Source: Breoghania sp963678585
GTDB taxonomy: Bacteria; Pseudomonadota; Alphaproteobacteria; Rhizobiales; Stappiaceae
NCBI GenBank assembly: GCA_963678585.2
Contig: CAXXGA010000003.1
Location: 1 to 64,000, forward strand
Direction: 5' to 3'
DNA length: 64,000 nucleotides
Shown here: one piece after another, positions 28,525 through 38,916 of the stretch
Layout of the letters: each line of letters opens with the position of its first letter
How positions within the stretch are numbered: position 1 is the first letter of the stretch
Program-made: the position numbers and the translations under genes
Notes under the pieces: generated by a model
The model's input: only the letters and a program-made list of their open reading frames with translations
Told to the model about the DNA's origin: nothing
Database searches by the model: none

Positions 28525-29062
28525 CGAGGCTTTCCACCACCACGTTTCCATTGGTGTAGACGCAGATATCGGCGGCGATCGCCATGGCCTTGCGGGCAAT
28601 CTCTTCTGCACTCATGTCGGTGTCGGCCAGCGCACGCGCGGCCGCCAGCGCGTAATTGCCGCCGGATCCGATGCCGGTGATGCCGCCTTCCGGCTCCAGC
28701 ACGTCGCCCGTTCCCGTCAGCACCAGCGAGACGCTCGCATCGGCCACGATCATCATGGCTTCCAGCCTGCGCAGGTAGCGGTCGGTCCGCCAGTCCTTGG
28801 CCAGTTCCACGCAGGCGCGCATGAGCTGGTTGGGATATTGCTCCAGCTTGGCTTCCAGCCGTTCAAACAGCGTGAAGGCATCGGCGGTGGCGCCCGCAAA
28901 GCCTGCGATCACATCGCCCTTGGCGAGCGGGCGCACCTTGCGGGCGGTGGACTTGATCACCGTGGGGCCGAGCGAAACCTGCCCGTCGCCTGCAATCACC
29001 ACCTTGCCGCCCTTGCGGACCGTGACGATGGTTGTGCCGTGCCAGACTTCGATTTCGCTCAT
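28511..29062 (-). CDS. hslV: ATP-dependent protease subunit HslV
   Basis: HslV is the threonine-dependent peptidase ring of HslUV. The 183-residue protein begins MSEIEVWHGTTIVTVRKGG; the catalytic Thr is the first of TTIVTV and becomes N-terminal after propeptide removal. GDGQVSLGPTVIK and AGFAGATADAFTLFERLE are the expected following segments. The ATG at 29062 has GGAG eight bases upstream; the open frame extends further but without homology. It is the first gene of hslV-membrane protein-hslU. Confidence 0.95.
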   Translation of the reverse strand: MSEIEVWHGTTIVTVRKGGKVVIAGDGQVSLGPTVIKSTARKVRPLAKGDVIAGFAGATADAFTLFERLEAKLEQYPNQLMRACVELAKDWRTDRYLRRLEAMMIVADASVSLVLTGTGDVLEPEGGITGIGSGGNYALAAARALADTDMSAEEIARKAMAIAADICVYTNGNVVVESLDAGA

Positions 29063-29115
29063 TCTCAAGCTCCGCTTGGTTGCGAACGGGCGCGTACACC
29101 CGTGTCGTTCGCCCT

Positions 29116-29144
29116 TATTTATGCCCGACGGGGCCATGTTCCAA
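29116..29144 (-). promoter_or_regulatory. Candidate hslV promoter
   Basis: On the minus strand TTGGAA (29139-29144) and TAAATA (29116-29121) are 17 bases apart, 54 nt upstream of the hslV ATG. It fits a housekeeping promoter. A heat-shock sigma assignment, expected for hslVU, is not clearly supported. Confidence 0.4.
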
Positions 29145-29201
29145 CCGCCGCCGCGAAACTGTTTCGCCGCATGGGTGCAGCGGAGGCGGCGCGCACGCCG
29201 C

Positions 29202-29786
29202 TCAGATCAGGTATCGCGTCGCCTCGTCGATCAGCCGGCGCGTGACCGCGCGCATGAACCCGGCGGAACGTTCGTCGGATATGCCGCCTGCCTCGTTGAA
29301 CGCCTTGTCCGCTTGCGCCAGTGCGATCTGCTCCGGAATGACCAGCGCGCCCAGTCCCAGTTCCAGAACGGGGCGCAAGGACACAAGCGCGCGCATGCCG
29401 CCGTACTGGCCCGTGGAGGCGGAGGAAACCGCAAAGACCCGGTTGCGGAAGGGATTGCCCCTGCCCGCATCGAAGGCGCCGGGGCGACTCATCCAGTCGA
29501 GCGTGTTCTTCAAAAGAGCCGGAAAGGAGGCATTGTATTCGGGCGTCACAATCAGAACGCCCTGATGGGTCTGAAACAGGCGCGCGAGTTTTCCGGCTTC
29601 TTCCGGCACGCCCTTGTTCCGTTCCAGATCCCCGTCATAGATCGGCAGCGGATAATCGGCGAGCGAGATCAGCGTCACCTCCGCGTCCGCCAGTGCCATT
29701 TCCTTGGTCATGGCGGCGGCGAGCTTCGCGTTGAGCGAGCCTGCACGGGTGGAGCCTGCGAGAACGAGTATCCTGGGGTGACGCAT
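29202..29786 (-). CDS. NAD(P)H-dependent FMN reductase
   Basis: A 194-residue flavodoxin-fold reductase. The phosphate-binding loop ILVLAGSTRAGSLNAKLA is at the N-terminus, VLIVTPEYNASFPALLKNTL is the typical central motif, and SASTGQYGGMRALVSLRPVL follows. Family members reduce FMN, quinones, azo dyes or chromate; the real substrate cannot be told. It is alone on the minus strand, with a 150-nt gap to pmtA's end upstream and 139 nt to hslV. Confidence 0.88.
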   Translation of the reverse strand: MRHPRILVLAGSTRAGSLNAKLAAAMTKEMALADAEVTLISLADYPLPIYDGDLERNKGVPEEAGKLARLFQTHQGVLIVTPEYNASFPALLKNTLDWMSRPGAFDAGRGNPFRNRVFAVSSASTGQYGGMRALVSLRPVLELGLGALVIPEQIALAQADKAFNEAGGISDERSAGFMRAVTRRLIDEATRYLI

Positions 29787-29936
29787 TGCTGCCTCTCACT
29801 GACACGAATTGCGTCCCAGACTTAGGCAATGGAAAAGCGGTATTCAAATATTCTCTTGAAGAGCCTTCCGCGATGCCTAACGGCAGCCTGTACATTGCGG
29901 GGGGACGGCCCCCTCAGGCGCCGCCCGAGAACGGTA

Positions 29937-30539
29937 TCACGCCTTGCGATAGATCCAGACGCGCGCGGGCGGCAGGTTCATCAGGACCCAGGGCGAGCGC
30001 TCGACCGTGAATTCACCGGAGATGGCGGGAACCGGCGGCACGAGCGCATAGGAAAACTGGATGAAAGGCGCGCCCGGCTGCAACAGATCCAGCGCATCCT
30101 TCAAAAGGGCGCGGCGCTCGGCAGGCGGGCGGGTGAAGAGCGGCAGGGAGGAAATCATGCTGGCGAGCGAACCGGGCTCGACATCCTTCAGCGTGGTCTT
30201 CAGCGCATAGGCGTCGCCGCGCACGACCGAGATATTCGGAAAGCGGCGGTGCAGCAGGACGCAGAAATCGGGATTGTATTCCACCGCCACGAGCCGAGCG
30301 GGGTCGATGCCGCGCGCCACGAGCGCCTTGGTCACCACGCCGGTTCCCGGCCCCAGTTCCACAACCGGACCGTCGCGATCAAGCTCGGCCTCGCGGGCCA
30401 TGAGTTTGGAAAGGGCGGGGCCTGAGGGGCTGACGGCACCGGTCTTGAGCGGATTTCCCATCCAGCTACGGAAAAAGCGCGCTTCGTCCTTGAGCTTGTT
30501 GGAGATGTGCCTGGCACGAACCGCGACGCGGTGATTCAT
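29937..30539 (-). CDS. pmtA: Phospholipid N-methyltransferase (PmtA, rhizobial type)
   Basis: A 200-residue SAM-dependent methyltransferase that converts phosphatidylethanolamine to phosphatidylcholine. The SAM motif is VVELGPGTGVVTKALVARG, preceded by NPLKTGAVSPSGPALSKLMA, characteristic of the Sinorhizobium/Agrobacterium-type Pmt. ISSLPLFTRPPAERRALL is motif II-like. The ATG at 30539 (MNHRVAVRARHISNKLKDEA) fits homology. The gene lies downstream of dnaJ, an arrangement also found in other Hyphomicrobiales. Phosphatidylcholine synthesis is common in this order and matters for host interaction and membrane fitness. Confidence 0.88.
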   Translation of the reverse strand: MNHRVAVRARHISNKLKDEARFFRSWMGNPLKTGAVSPSGPALSKLMAREAELDRDGPVVELGPGTGVVTKALVARGIDPARLVAVEYNPDFCVLLHRRFPNISVVRGDAYALKTTLKDVEPGSLASMISSLPLFTRPPAERRALLKDALDLLQPGAPFIQFSYALVPPVPAISGEFTVERSPWVLMNLPPARVWIYRKA

Positions 30540-30689
30540 CGAAAGCCCCCGGATTGCTGGATGTCTTTTAATTTTACGAATTCGGCATCCTGACAATAGG
30601 GGGTCTGATGGCAAATGTAAGGCCACGGATCACCTTCGCCCGAAGCCCATGACCTGCCGCACCCCGTTTACCGGAGCGCCCGCATCGGT

Positions 30690-31832
30690 CTAACTGCCGA
30701 GATTGTCGATGAAATCCTTCACGCGGGCAAAGAATCCCGTCGATTCCGGGTTGTTCTCCTTGGAGGAGACCTCTTCGAATTCCTGCAGAAGCTCACGCTG
30801 CCGCTTCGTAAGGTTCTGTGGAGTTTCCACCGTCACCTGAATGTACATATCGCCATATTGCGAGGAGCGCATGACCGGCATGCCCTTGCCCTTCAGGCGG
30901 AACTGCTTCCCGGCCTGCGTGCCTTCCGGCACCTTCACGCGCGTCTTGCCGCCTTCGACGGTGGGCACCTCGAACTGACCGCCAAGGGCCGCCGTCGTCA
31001 TGGAAATGGGCGCACGGCAGAAGATGTCGGCCCCGTCGCGCTGGAAGAAGGCGTGGGGACGGATCGACAGGAAGATGTAGAGATCGCCCGACGGCCCGCC
31101 GCGCAGGCCCGCCTCGCCTTCGCCCGCCAGACGGATACGTGTGCCGTCCTCGATGCCTGCGGGAATGTTGACCGACAGCGTGCGCTCTTCCACGCGGCGG
31201 CCGGAGCCGGAGCAATCGGGGCAAGGGTCGGAAATGATCTCGCCGCGGCCCTGACAGGCCGGGCAGGTGCGTTCCATGGTGAAGAAGCCCTGCGTGGCGC
31301 GCACGCGCCCCGCGCCGCCGCAGGTGCGGCAGGTGGTGGGGCTGGAGCCGGGCTTTGCGCCGGTGCCGGTGCAGGTCTCGCACACGATGGAGGAGGGAAC
31401 CTCGATCTCCACCGTCTTGCCGGTGTAGGCCTCCTCCAGATCGATATCCATGTTGTAGCGCAGGTCCGCGCCACGCTCGCGACCTCCGCCGCCGCCGCGG
31501 CGAGCACCGCCCGGGCCGCCCATGCCGCCGAAGAACTCGTCGAAAATGTCGGACATGGTGGAGGCGAAATCGCCGGAGAAGCCGCGCTGCCCGCCCATGC
31601 CGCCGTTCTCGAAGGCGGCGTGGCCGAAGCGGTCGTAGGCGGCGCGCTTGTCGGGATCCTTCAGCGCGTCGTATGCCTCGTTGATTTCCTTGAACTTCGC
31701 CTCGGCTTCCGAATCGTCCGGATTGCGGTCGGGGTGGTACTTCATCGCAAGCTTGCGGAAGGCGCTTTTCAGCGTCTTGTCATCCGCATCGCGGGTAACA
31801 CCGAGAACCTCGTAAAAATCCAGCTTGGCCAT
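30690..31832 (-). CDS. dnaJ: Molecular chaperone DnaJ
   Basis: A full-length, 380-residue DnaJ. The J domain contains the YHPDRNPD motif (HPD), then a Gly-rich linker (about residues 75-120). The four zinc-binding repeats CETCTGTG, CRTCGGAG, CPACQGRG and CPDCSGSG are complete, and the substrate-binding C-terminal domains follow. It stimulates the DnaK ATPase. It lies 191 nt downstream of dnaK, with a strong hairpin (31970-32002) between them that may lower its expression relative to dnaK. Confidence 0.96.
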   Translation of the reverse strand: MAKLDFYEVLGVTRDADDKTLKSAFRKLAMKYHPDRNPDDSEAEAKFKEINEAYDALKDPDKRAAYDRFGHAAFENGGMGGQRGFSGDFASTMSDIFDEFFGGMGGPGGARRGGGGGRERGADLRYNMDIDLEEAYTGKTVEIEVPSSIVCETCTGTGAKPGSSPTTCRTCGGAGRVRATQGFFTMERTCPACQGRGEIISDPCPDCSGSGRRVEERTLSVNIPAGIEDGTRIRLAGEGEAGLRGGPSGDLYIFLSIRPHAFFQRDGADIFCRAPISMTTAALGGQFEVPTVEGGKTRVKVPEGTQAGKQFRLKGKGMPVMRSSQYGDMYIQVTVETPQNLTKRQRELLQEFEEVSSKENNPESTGFFARVKDFIDNLGS

Positions 31833-31969
31833 TGGCTGTCCATATCCTGATGACGGCGACGCTGCGGTTCAGCCGTGAAAAGGCTGCCTCCGCTCACCCC
31901 CGCCCCCGGACCTGCGTCGCAGATCCGTAGTCCGTCACCCCTTCTCAGAGGCGCAATCTCGATGAATAT

Positions 31970-32002
31970 GCGAAAGCCGGCGCACCCGGCACCGGCTTTC
32001 GC
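31970..32002. terminator. dnaK-dnaJ intergenic hairpin (possible attenuator)
   Basis: An eleven-base-pair perfect stem (GCGAAAGCCGG/CCGGCTTTCGC) with an 11-base loop lies 22 nt past the dnaK stop. No U run follows on the dnaK-dnaJ strand, so partial termination or mRNA processing/stabilisation is more likely than full termination. Confidence 0.6.
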
Positions 32003-32023
32003 GATTTTCAATCAGCGACGCAT

Positions 32024-33940
<1,917 letters not shown>

Positions 33941-34123
33941 AGCCTGTCTCCTTTCGGCAAACCGCCCGGACCCGTACGGCATCCGGTGAAGCCGGGATCG
34001 AAAACCCGGCCGGTTCCCATTTGACTTGGCCAGCGAACAACCTGTCGGCTGGCCTCTTGACCTTGTTGATGACACTTCGGAGCATGGAGGAGCTTAACGC
34101 CCCGCGCTCCTGCTGCTGGCTAT

Positions 34124-34150
34124 ATAAGAGGCGATTCCAGCGCCTGCAAG
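34124..34150 (-). promoter_or_regulatory. Candidate RpoH-dependent dnaK promoter
   Basis: On the minus strand CTTGCAG (34144-34150), 12 bases, then CCTCTTAT (34124-34131) resemble the sigma-32 pattern CTTGAAA-N11-15-CCCCATNT. TATATA follows immediately. Position upstream of dnaK fits heat-shock control. The 383-nt gap 33941-34323 contains nothing else recognisable apart from the leader hairpin. Confidence 0.55.
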
Positions 34151-34323
34151 GCGCGAACCCCGCATGGATGAATTGATCCGTATTGAAACCGGGGACGAGC
34201 GTCATGGCATAATGGACGGCGCAGGTTCATCGCACAAGCAGACAGGCCCGGGCGCATCTGTAGAGACCTGGCAAAGACCCGGCGCAGACCCGGCCTCCAG
34301 TTCCGAACCAAGGCGGAAAAACC

Positions 34324-34968
34324 ATGCCCGGCAAAACAACGCCCGATCCAAGGCCCGCCCCGACAGTTCCCGAAGGCTTCCGGCATCTGCCGGGCCATCT
34401 GGACCGCGCGGCCCAGCAGGCGCTTCTTGAGGAAATCCGCGAGGTGGTGCGCAGGGCCCCGTTGTTCCAGCCCACCATGCCGCGCACGGGCAAGCCCCTG
34501 TCGGTCGTCATGTCGAATTGCGGGCCGCTGGGTTGGGTCGCGGACAAGCAGGGCTACCGCTATCAGCCCACCCACCCGGTAACGGGCGCGCCCTGGCCGC
34601 CCATGCCGCAGGCGCTTCTGGACCTGTGGGCGGAGCTTTCCGGCTATCCGGCCCCGCCGGAGGCGTGTCTCGTCAATTTCTATGGGGACAAGGCCCGCAT
34701 GGGGCTTCACCGCGACGAAGACGAGGAGGATTTCTCCGCCCCCGTTCTCTCCGTGTCACTGGGCGACACGTGCCGCTTCCGCATCGGCGGTCAGGGGAGG
34801 AAAGACCCGAGCGCTTCGTTCAAGCTGGCATCGGGCGACATCGTGCTTCTGGCCGGAGACGCGCGCACGGCCTTTCACGGGGTGGACCGGATCTATCCCG
34901 GCACCTCGACGCTTCTGAAGGACGGAGGGCGGATCAATCTGACGCTCAGGCGGGTGACGAAGGCGTGA
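34324..34968 (+). CDS. alkB: AlkB-type 2-oxoglutarate/Fe(II) DNA repair dioxygenase
   Basis: A 214-residue AlkB protein that demethylates 1-methyladenine and 3-methylcytosine by oxidation. The iron ligands are seen in GLHRDEDEEDFSAPVLSVS (HxD) and TAFHGVDRIY (His), and the 2-oxoglutarate-binding arginines in RINLTLRRV. The family NFYGDKARMGLH segment is intact. The ATG at 34324 has AAGGCGG upstream. It stands alone, divergent from dnaK, with repeat copy 2 just behind its stop. Confidence 0.92.
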   Translation: MPGKTTPDPRPAPTVPEGFRHLPGHLDRAAQQALLEEIREVVRRAPLFQPTMPRTGKPLSVVMSNCGPLGWVADKQGYRYQPTHPVTGAPWPPMPQALLDLWAELSGYPAPPEACLVNFYGDKARMGLHRDEDEEDFSAPVLSVSLGDTCRFRIGGQGRKDPSASFKLASGDIVLLAGDARTAFHGVDRIYPGTSTLLKDGGRINLTLRRVTKA

Positions 34969-35007
34969 GGGAGCGGGATTTGGGGCAGGGTTCGGAGCCT
35001 GCGGCCC

Positions 35008-35139
35008 ATCCTTCGAGACGGCATCTGCGATGCCTCCTCAGGATGACGTTGTTTTTGTTGTGAAATTGAAGAGGCAACTCAATTTGTCCACACCCACCAC
35101 GTCATCCTGAGGAGGGCCGGAAGGTCCGTCTCGAAGGAT
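35008..35139. repeat. Paired inverted palindromic repeat, copy 2
   Basis: Same family as 25263-25387. The left unit (35008-35050) and the right unit (35099-35139) face each other across 48 nt. Arms are conserved; the inner stems differ again, GGCATC/GATGCC on the left and a GGCC..GGTCC stem on the right. It lies between the convergent alkB and ubiB genes. Confidence 0.88.
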
Positions 35140-35165
35140 CGGCCACACACTCGAATTACCTCACA

Positions 35166-35189
35166 CGAAAAGGGGCCCGAAGGCCCCTT
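35166..35189 (-). terminator. ubiE-ubiB terminator
   Basis: A perfect stem AAGGGGCC/GGCCCCTT with a four-base loop is followed on the minus strand by TTTTCG. It lies 40 nt past the ubiB stop. Confidence 0.75.
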
Positions 35190-35229
35190 CCACGTCATGT
35201 CGACAGGCACTCCGGCAGAGCCGACGCCC

Positions 35230-36813
35230 CTACCACCAGCCCTGAACGGCAATCGCGACCATGGACGCCGCGATAACCCACAGCGCCGCGGTGCCAAGCC
35301 GGTTGTTCTTGCGCGAAGCCCGCTTCCAGTCCTCGACAAGACCCGGCTCGACCTTCACGCCCGAGGCATTCTGCGCCTCGATGCCGTCGATGATGCGTTC
35401 GGCGCGCTGGGCCAGAAGCGGCAGTTCACGGCCGAGGCGGAACATGGTCGTGATGGCCTCGCCCGCGTCCTGCATCTTGCCCGCAGGCCCGAGATTGCGC
35501 TCGATCCAGCCGCGCACCACGGGTTCCGCCGTGCGCCACATGTCGAGATCGGGATCGAGCGAACGGGCCACCCCCTCCACCACCACCATGGTCTTTTGCA
35601 GCAGGATGAGCTGCGGCTGGGTGGTCATGGCGAAAAGCTCGGTCACCTCGAAAAGCTGGGTGAGAAGCCGGGCCATGGAAATGTCGGCCGCCGACTGGCC
35701 GTGGATCGGCTCGCCGATGGCGCGGATGGCCTGCGAGAAAACCGCCACGTCCTGCGTCTTGGGCACATAGCCCGCCTCGAAATGCACCTCCGCCACGCGC
35801 ATGTAGTCGCGGGTGATGAAGCCGAAGAGGATTTCGGCCAGAAACCGCCGTTCCGACTTGTCGAGACGGCCGGTGATGCCGAAATCGACGGCGACCAGAT
35901 CGCCCGCCTCGTCGACGAAGAGATTGCCCTGGTGCATGTCGGCGTGGAAGAAGCCGTCGCGCAGCGCATGACGCAGGAAGCTCTGGATGACACAAGCGCC
36001 CAGCGCCACCAGATCGTGCCCGTCGGCCTCGATGCCCTCAACGTCCGACAGCTTGCGCCCGTCGATCCATTCCATGGTGAGCACGCCCTTGGAGGTGCGC
36101 GTCCAGTCCACTTCCGGCACGCGGAAGGCGGGATCGTCAGCCGTGTTCTCGCCGATCTCGGAAAGGGCTGCGGCCTCCAGACGGAGGTCCATTTCAAGCT
36201 CGACGGAGCGCGCCAGCGTATCGACCACGGCGAGCGGGCGCAGGCGGCGCGAGGCCGGGCTGAAACGCTCGAAAAGCCGCGCCGCCAGATAGAAGCACTC
36301 AAGATCGCGCGCAAAGCGCCGCGCAACGCCGGGGCGCAGCACCTTCACCGCGACCTTGCGGGAAAAGCCGTCCGCATCGACGACCTCCGCCGGGTGGACC
36401 TGCGCGATGGAAGCGGCGGCGACCGGTTCGCCGAATTCCGCGAAAATCTCCTCGATGGACGCGCCAAGCGCCTCCTCGATCAGCTTTGCCGCCTCGTCGC
36501 GCGGGAAGGCTTCCAGCCTGTCCTGAAGCTGTGACAGCTCGCCCGCAACATCGCGGCCCACCACATCGGGGCGCGTTGCGAGGAACTGGCCCATCTTCAC
36601 ATACGAAGGCCCGAGCCGGTTGAAGGCGACGGAGATACGCGCGCCCGCATCCGCACTGCGCGCGGCGTTGCGCTCCAGAATGCGAATGATCCGCAGCGCC
36701 ATGCGCGGTCCTGCGGGAAGGTCCGGCAGTTCCACCAGACCGAATACGCCCTCGCGCGCCATCACGTAGCAGGCGCGCAGGAGGCGGAAGAAATTGACCG
36801 TCCGTGCCAGCAT
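35230..36813 (-). CDS. ubiB: Ubiquinone biosynthesis protein kinase-like UbiB
   Basis: A 527-residue atypical kinase-like (UbiB/ADCK) protein required for ubiquinone synthesis. The family KxGQ motif is in SYVKMGQFLATRPDVVG, and the Ala-rich loop that replaces the P-loop is AAASIAQVHPAEV. FFHADMHQGNLFVDEAGDLV and VDFGITGRL are the catalytic-loop and DFG equivalents. A C-terminal hydrophobic segment (LWVIAASMVAIAVQGWW) anchors it in the membrane. It begins directly after the ubiE stop, so the two are one operon. Confidence 0.95.
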   Translation of the reverse strand: MLARTVNFFRLLRACYVMAREGVFGLVELPDLPAGPRMALRIIRILERNAARSADAGARISVAFNRLGPSYVKMGQFLATRPDVVGRDVAGELSQLQDRLEAFPRDEAAKLIEEALGASIEEIFAEFGEPVAAASIAQVHPAEVVDADGFSRKVAVKVLRPGVARRFARDLECFYLAARLFERFSPASRRLRPLAVVDTLARSVELEMDLRLEAAALSEIGENTADDPAFRVPEVDWTRTSKGVLTMEWIDGRKLSDVEGIEADGHDLVALGACVIQSFLRHALRDGFFHADMHQGNLFVDEAGDLVAVDFGITGRLDKSERRFLAEILFGFITRDYMRVAEVHFEAGYVPKTQDVAVFSQAIRAIGEPIHGQSAADISMARLLTQLFEVTELFAMTTQPQLILLQKTMVVVEGVARSLDPDLDMWRTAEPVVRGWIERNLGPAGKMQDAGEAITTMFRLGRELPLLAQRAERIIDGIEAQNASGVKVEPGLVEDWKRASRKNNRLGTAALWVIAASMVAIAVQGWW

Positions 36814-37638
36814 CTAGAGTTTCCAGCCGGAATGGATGGCGGCGATGCCGCCGGAGAGATTGCGGTAGTCGACGCGCGAGAAGCCCGCCTTTTCGATCAT
36901 CGCCTTGAACCGCGCCTGATGGGGGAACTTGCGAATCGATTCCACCAGATACTGGTAGCTGTCGCCGTCACCCGTTACCGCCTGCCCCATGCGCGGGATC
37001 ACGTTGAAGGAATAAAGATCGTAGACCCGGTCGAGCACCGGCAGATCGACCTGCGAGAACTCAAGGCACATGAAACGGCCGCCGCGCTTGAGAACGCGAT
37101 GGGCTTCCTCCAGCGCCACCTGAATGCGCGGCACGTTGCGGATGCCGAAGGCGATCGTGTAGGCGTCGAAATGATTGTCCGGGAAAGGCAGGCTCTCCGC
37201 ATTGCCCTGCGCAAAGCGGATGTGTGCGGCATGGCCTGCGGCCTCGGCCCGGTCGCGCCCCACGGTGAGCATGGAATTGTTGATGTCGCAGACGGTCGCC
37301 TCGATACGGCCCGAGGACTGGCCCTTGGCGCCGTAGGCCCCGCTTTCCACGATCCGGGTGGCGATATCGCCGGTTCCGCCGGCCACGTCGAGGACGCGCC
37401 ATGTGCGCCGCGTTTTGCGCGGCGGGGCGAGCCAGGAGACCATGGCGTCCTTCCAAAGCCGGTGCATGCCGCCCGACATCAGGTCGTTCATCAGGTCGTA
37501 GCGGCTCGCCACCTGATGGAAGACGTGATCGACCATGCCCTGCTTCTCGCCGAGCGCAACGGTGCGGAAACCGAAACTGGCCTTCTCGCTTCCACCCGAT
37601 CCGCCTGCCGTCTTGTCGCTGGTGACTTCGCCTGCCAT
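36814..37638 (-). CDS. ubiE: Demethylmenaquinone/ubiquinone C-methyltransferase UbiE
   Basis: UbiE performs the C-methylation step of ubiquinone synthesis. The 274-residue protein contains FGFRTVALGEKQGMVDHVFH, the SAM motif VLDVAGGTGDIATRIVE and YTIAFGIRNVPRIQVALEEA, then GLSGGIAAIHSGWK-type C-terminal sequence. The ATG at 37638 has GAGGAG eight bases upstream and is far inside a longer open frame that is not conserved. ubiB follows without a gap. mutM is divergent, 163 nt away. Confidence 0.95.
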   Translation of the reverse strand: MAGEVTSDKTAGGSGGSEKASFGFRTVALGEKQGMVDHVFHQVASRYDLMNDLMSGGMHRLWKDAMVSWLAPPRKTRRTWRVLDVAGGTGDIATRIVESGAYGAKGQSSGRIEATVCDINNSMLTVGRDRAEAAGHAAHIRFAQGNAESLPFPDNHFDAYTIAFGIRNVPRIQVALEEAHRVLKRGGRFMCLEFSQVDLPVLDRVYDLYSFNVIPRMGQAVTGDGDSYQYLVESIRKFPHQARFKAMIEKAGFSRVDYRNLSGGIAAIHSGWKL

Positions 37639-37801
37639 GTAAAGCACTCCTCTTCGGTGCCCGGCCTTTATAAAGGCTGATCTGCGTTTCGGCTTCCCTG
37701 AAGATGAAAGCTGACAAACAAATCCGTCGCGGTGCTTGAACGCCCCCGACCCGTGATCCGATTCTGAGCCTTCATAAGGCAAAGCGACGTCAGGAGAAAC
37801 C

Positions 37802-38710
37802 ATGCCTGAACTGCCCGAGGTGGAAACAGTGCGTCGCGGCCTCGCTCCGGTCATGGAAGGAGCGCGAATCGTCGGGGCCGAACAGCGCAGGCCGAACCTG
37901 CGTTTCGACTTCCCGGAAGATTTCGCGGCGCGCCTTGAAGGCAGGCGCATCGAGGCGCTGGGACGGCGGGCGAAATATCTGCTGGCCGACCTTTCCTCCG
38001 GCGACGTGCTGGTCATGCATCTTGGCATGTCGGGCTCGTTTCGGGTTGTGGAAGGCCCTGACACACTGACACCTGACACACTGGCACCGGGGGACTTCGC
38101 CCATGCGCGCTCCAAAAGTCCGCGCCACGATCATGTGGTGCTGCATCTGGAGACCGCTGACGGCGCGCCCGCGCACATTATCTATAACGATCCGCGCCGC
38201 TTCGGCTTCATGACGCTCGTTCCCCGCGCCGGGCTGGAGGCCCATCCGCTCTTCGCCAGTCTCGGTCTGGAACCGCTCGGCAACGCGCTCAATGGGGCCT
38301 GGCTCGCCTCCGCCTTCGCCGGTCGCAAGACGCCGCTGAAAGCCGCCCTTCTCGACCAGAAGCTCATTGCGGGCCTCGGCAATATCTATGTCTGCGAGGC
38401 GCTTTGGCGCGCAAAACTCTCGCCGATGCGGGCCGCCGGAACGCTGGTCACGCGGTCCGGCAAGCCCTCGGTTGCGGCCGTGCGGCTGGCAGACGCCATT
38501 CGCGAGGTTCTGACGGAAGCCGTGGCGGCGGGCGGCTCCACCTTGCGCGACCATGCGCGCACCGACGGGTCTCTGGGCTATTTCCAGCACAGTTTCGCCG
38601 TCTACGACCGCGAGGGCGAGCCCTGCCGCCATCCGGGTTGCCGGGGAACCATCGCCCGCACGGTCCAGTCCGGCCGCTCCACGTTTCATTGCAAGGTCTG
38701 TCAGCGATAG
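37802..38710 (+). CDS. mutM: Formamidopyrimidine-DNA glycosylase
   Basis: MutM (Fpg) removes 8-oxoguanine and related lesions and cleaves the DNA strand. The N-terminal catalytic Pro is in MPELPEVETVRRGL, the helix-two-turn-helix has LLDQKLIAGLGNIYVCEALW, and the C-terminal zinc finger is CRHPGC...TFHCKVCQR. The length is 302 residues. A short tandem repeat (PDTLTPDTLA, 38057-38086) extends a surface loop near residue 90. Divergent from ubiE, this is the usual gene order toward dnaA in Hyphomicrobiales. Confidence 0.96.
   Translation: MPELPEVETVRRGLAPVMEGARIVGAEQRRPNLRFDFPEDFAARLEGRRIEALGRRAKYLLADLSSGDVLVMHLGMSGSFRVVEGPDTLTPDTLAPGDFAHARSKSPRHDHVVLHLETADGAPAHIIYNDPRRFGFMTLVPRAGLEAHPLFASLGLEPLGNALNGAWLASAFAGRKTPLKAALLDQKLIAGLGNIYVCEALWRAKLSPMRAAGTLVTRSGKPSVAAVRLADAIREVLTEAVAAGGSTLRDHARTDGSLGYFQHSFAVYDREGEPCRHPGCRGTIARTVQSGRSTFHCKVCQR
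38057..38086. repeat. In-frame 15-bp tandem duplication in mutM
   Basis: CCTGACACACTGACA and CCTGACACACTGGCA lie side by side with one mismatch and encode PDTLT-PDTLA. The reading frame is unaffected. Confidence 0.75.
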
Positions 38711-38916
38711 GACGGCAAGGTCTGCCAGCGCCAGGCCCCTCGCTTGCGGACAAATGCGCCCGGTTCATACGTGCTTCAACTGATCAGTTGCACATGGACC
38801 GTTTCGCCGATACGCCTTTAGCGGATGCCGGAGCGACCTTTGACCGGCCGAAACGAGACCAAGGGGGCTCAGGGCAATGTTGCCGAAAGAGCCCTGCCTT
38901 CAATTTCGGGGGAACC

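Noticed and set aside
34028..34054. RNA thermometer (ROSE-like) in the dnaK leader
   Set aside because: The GGCCAGC/GCTGGCC hairpin is real but does not cover the ribosome site, and the ROSE U(U/C)GCU anti-Shine-Dalgarno motif was not seen.
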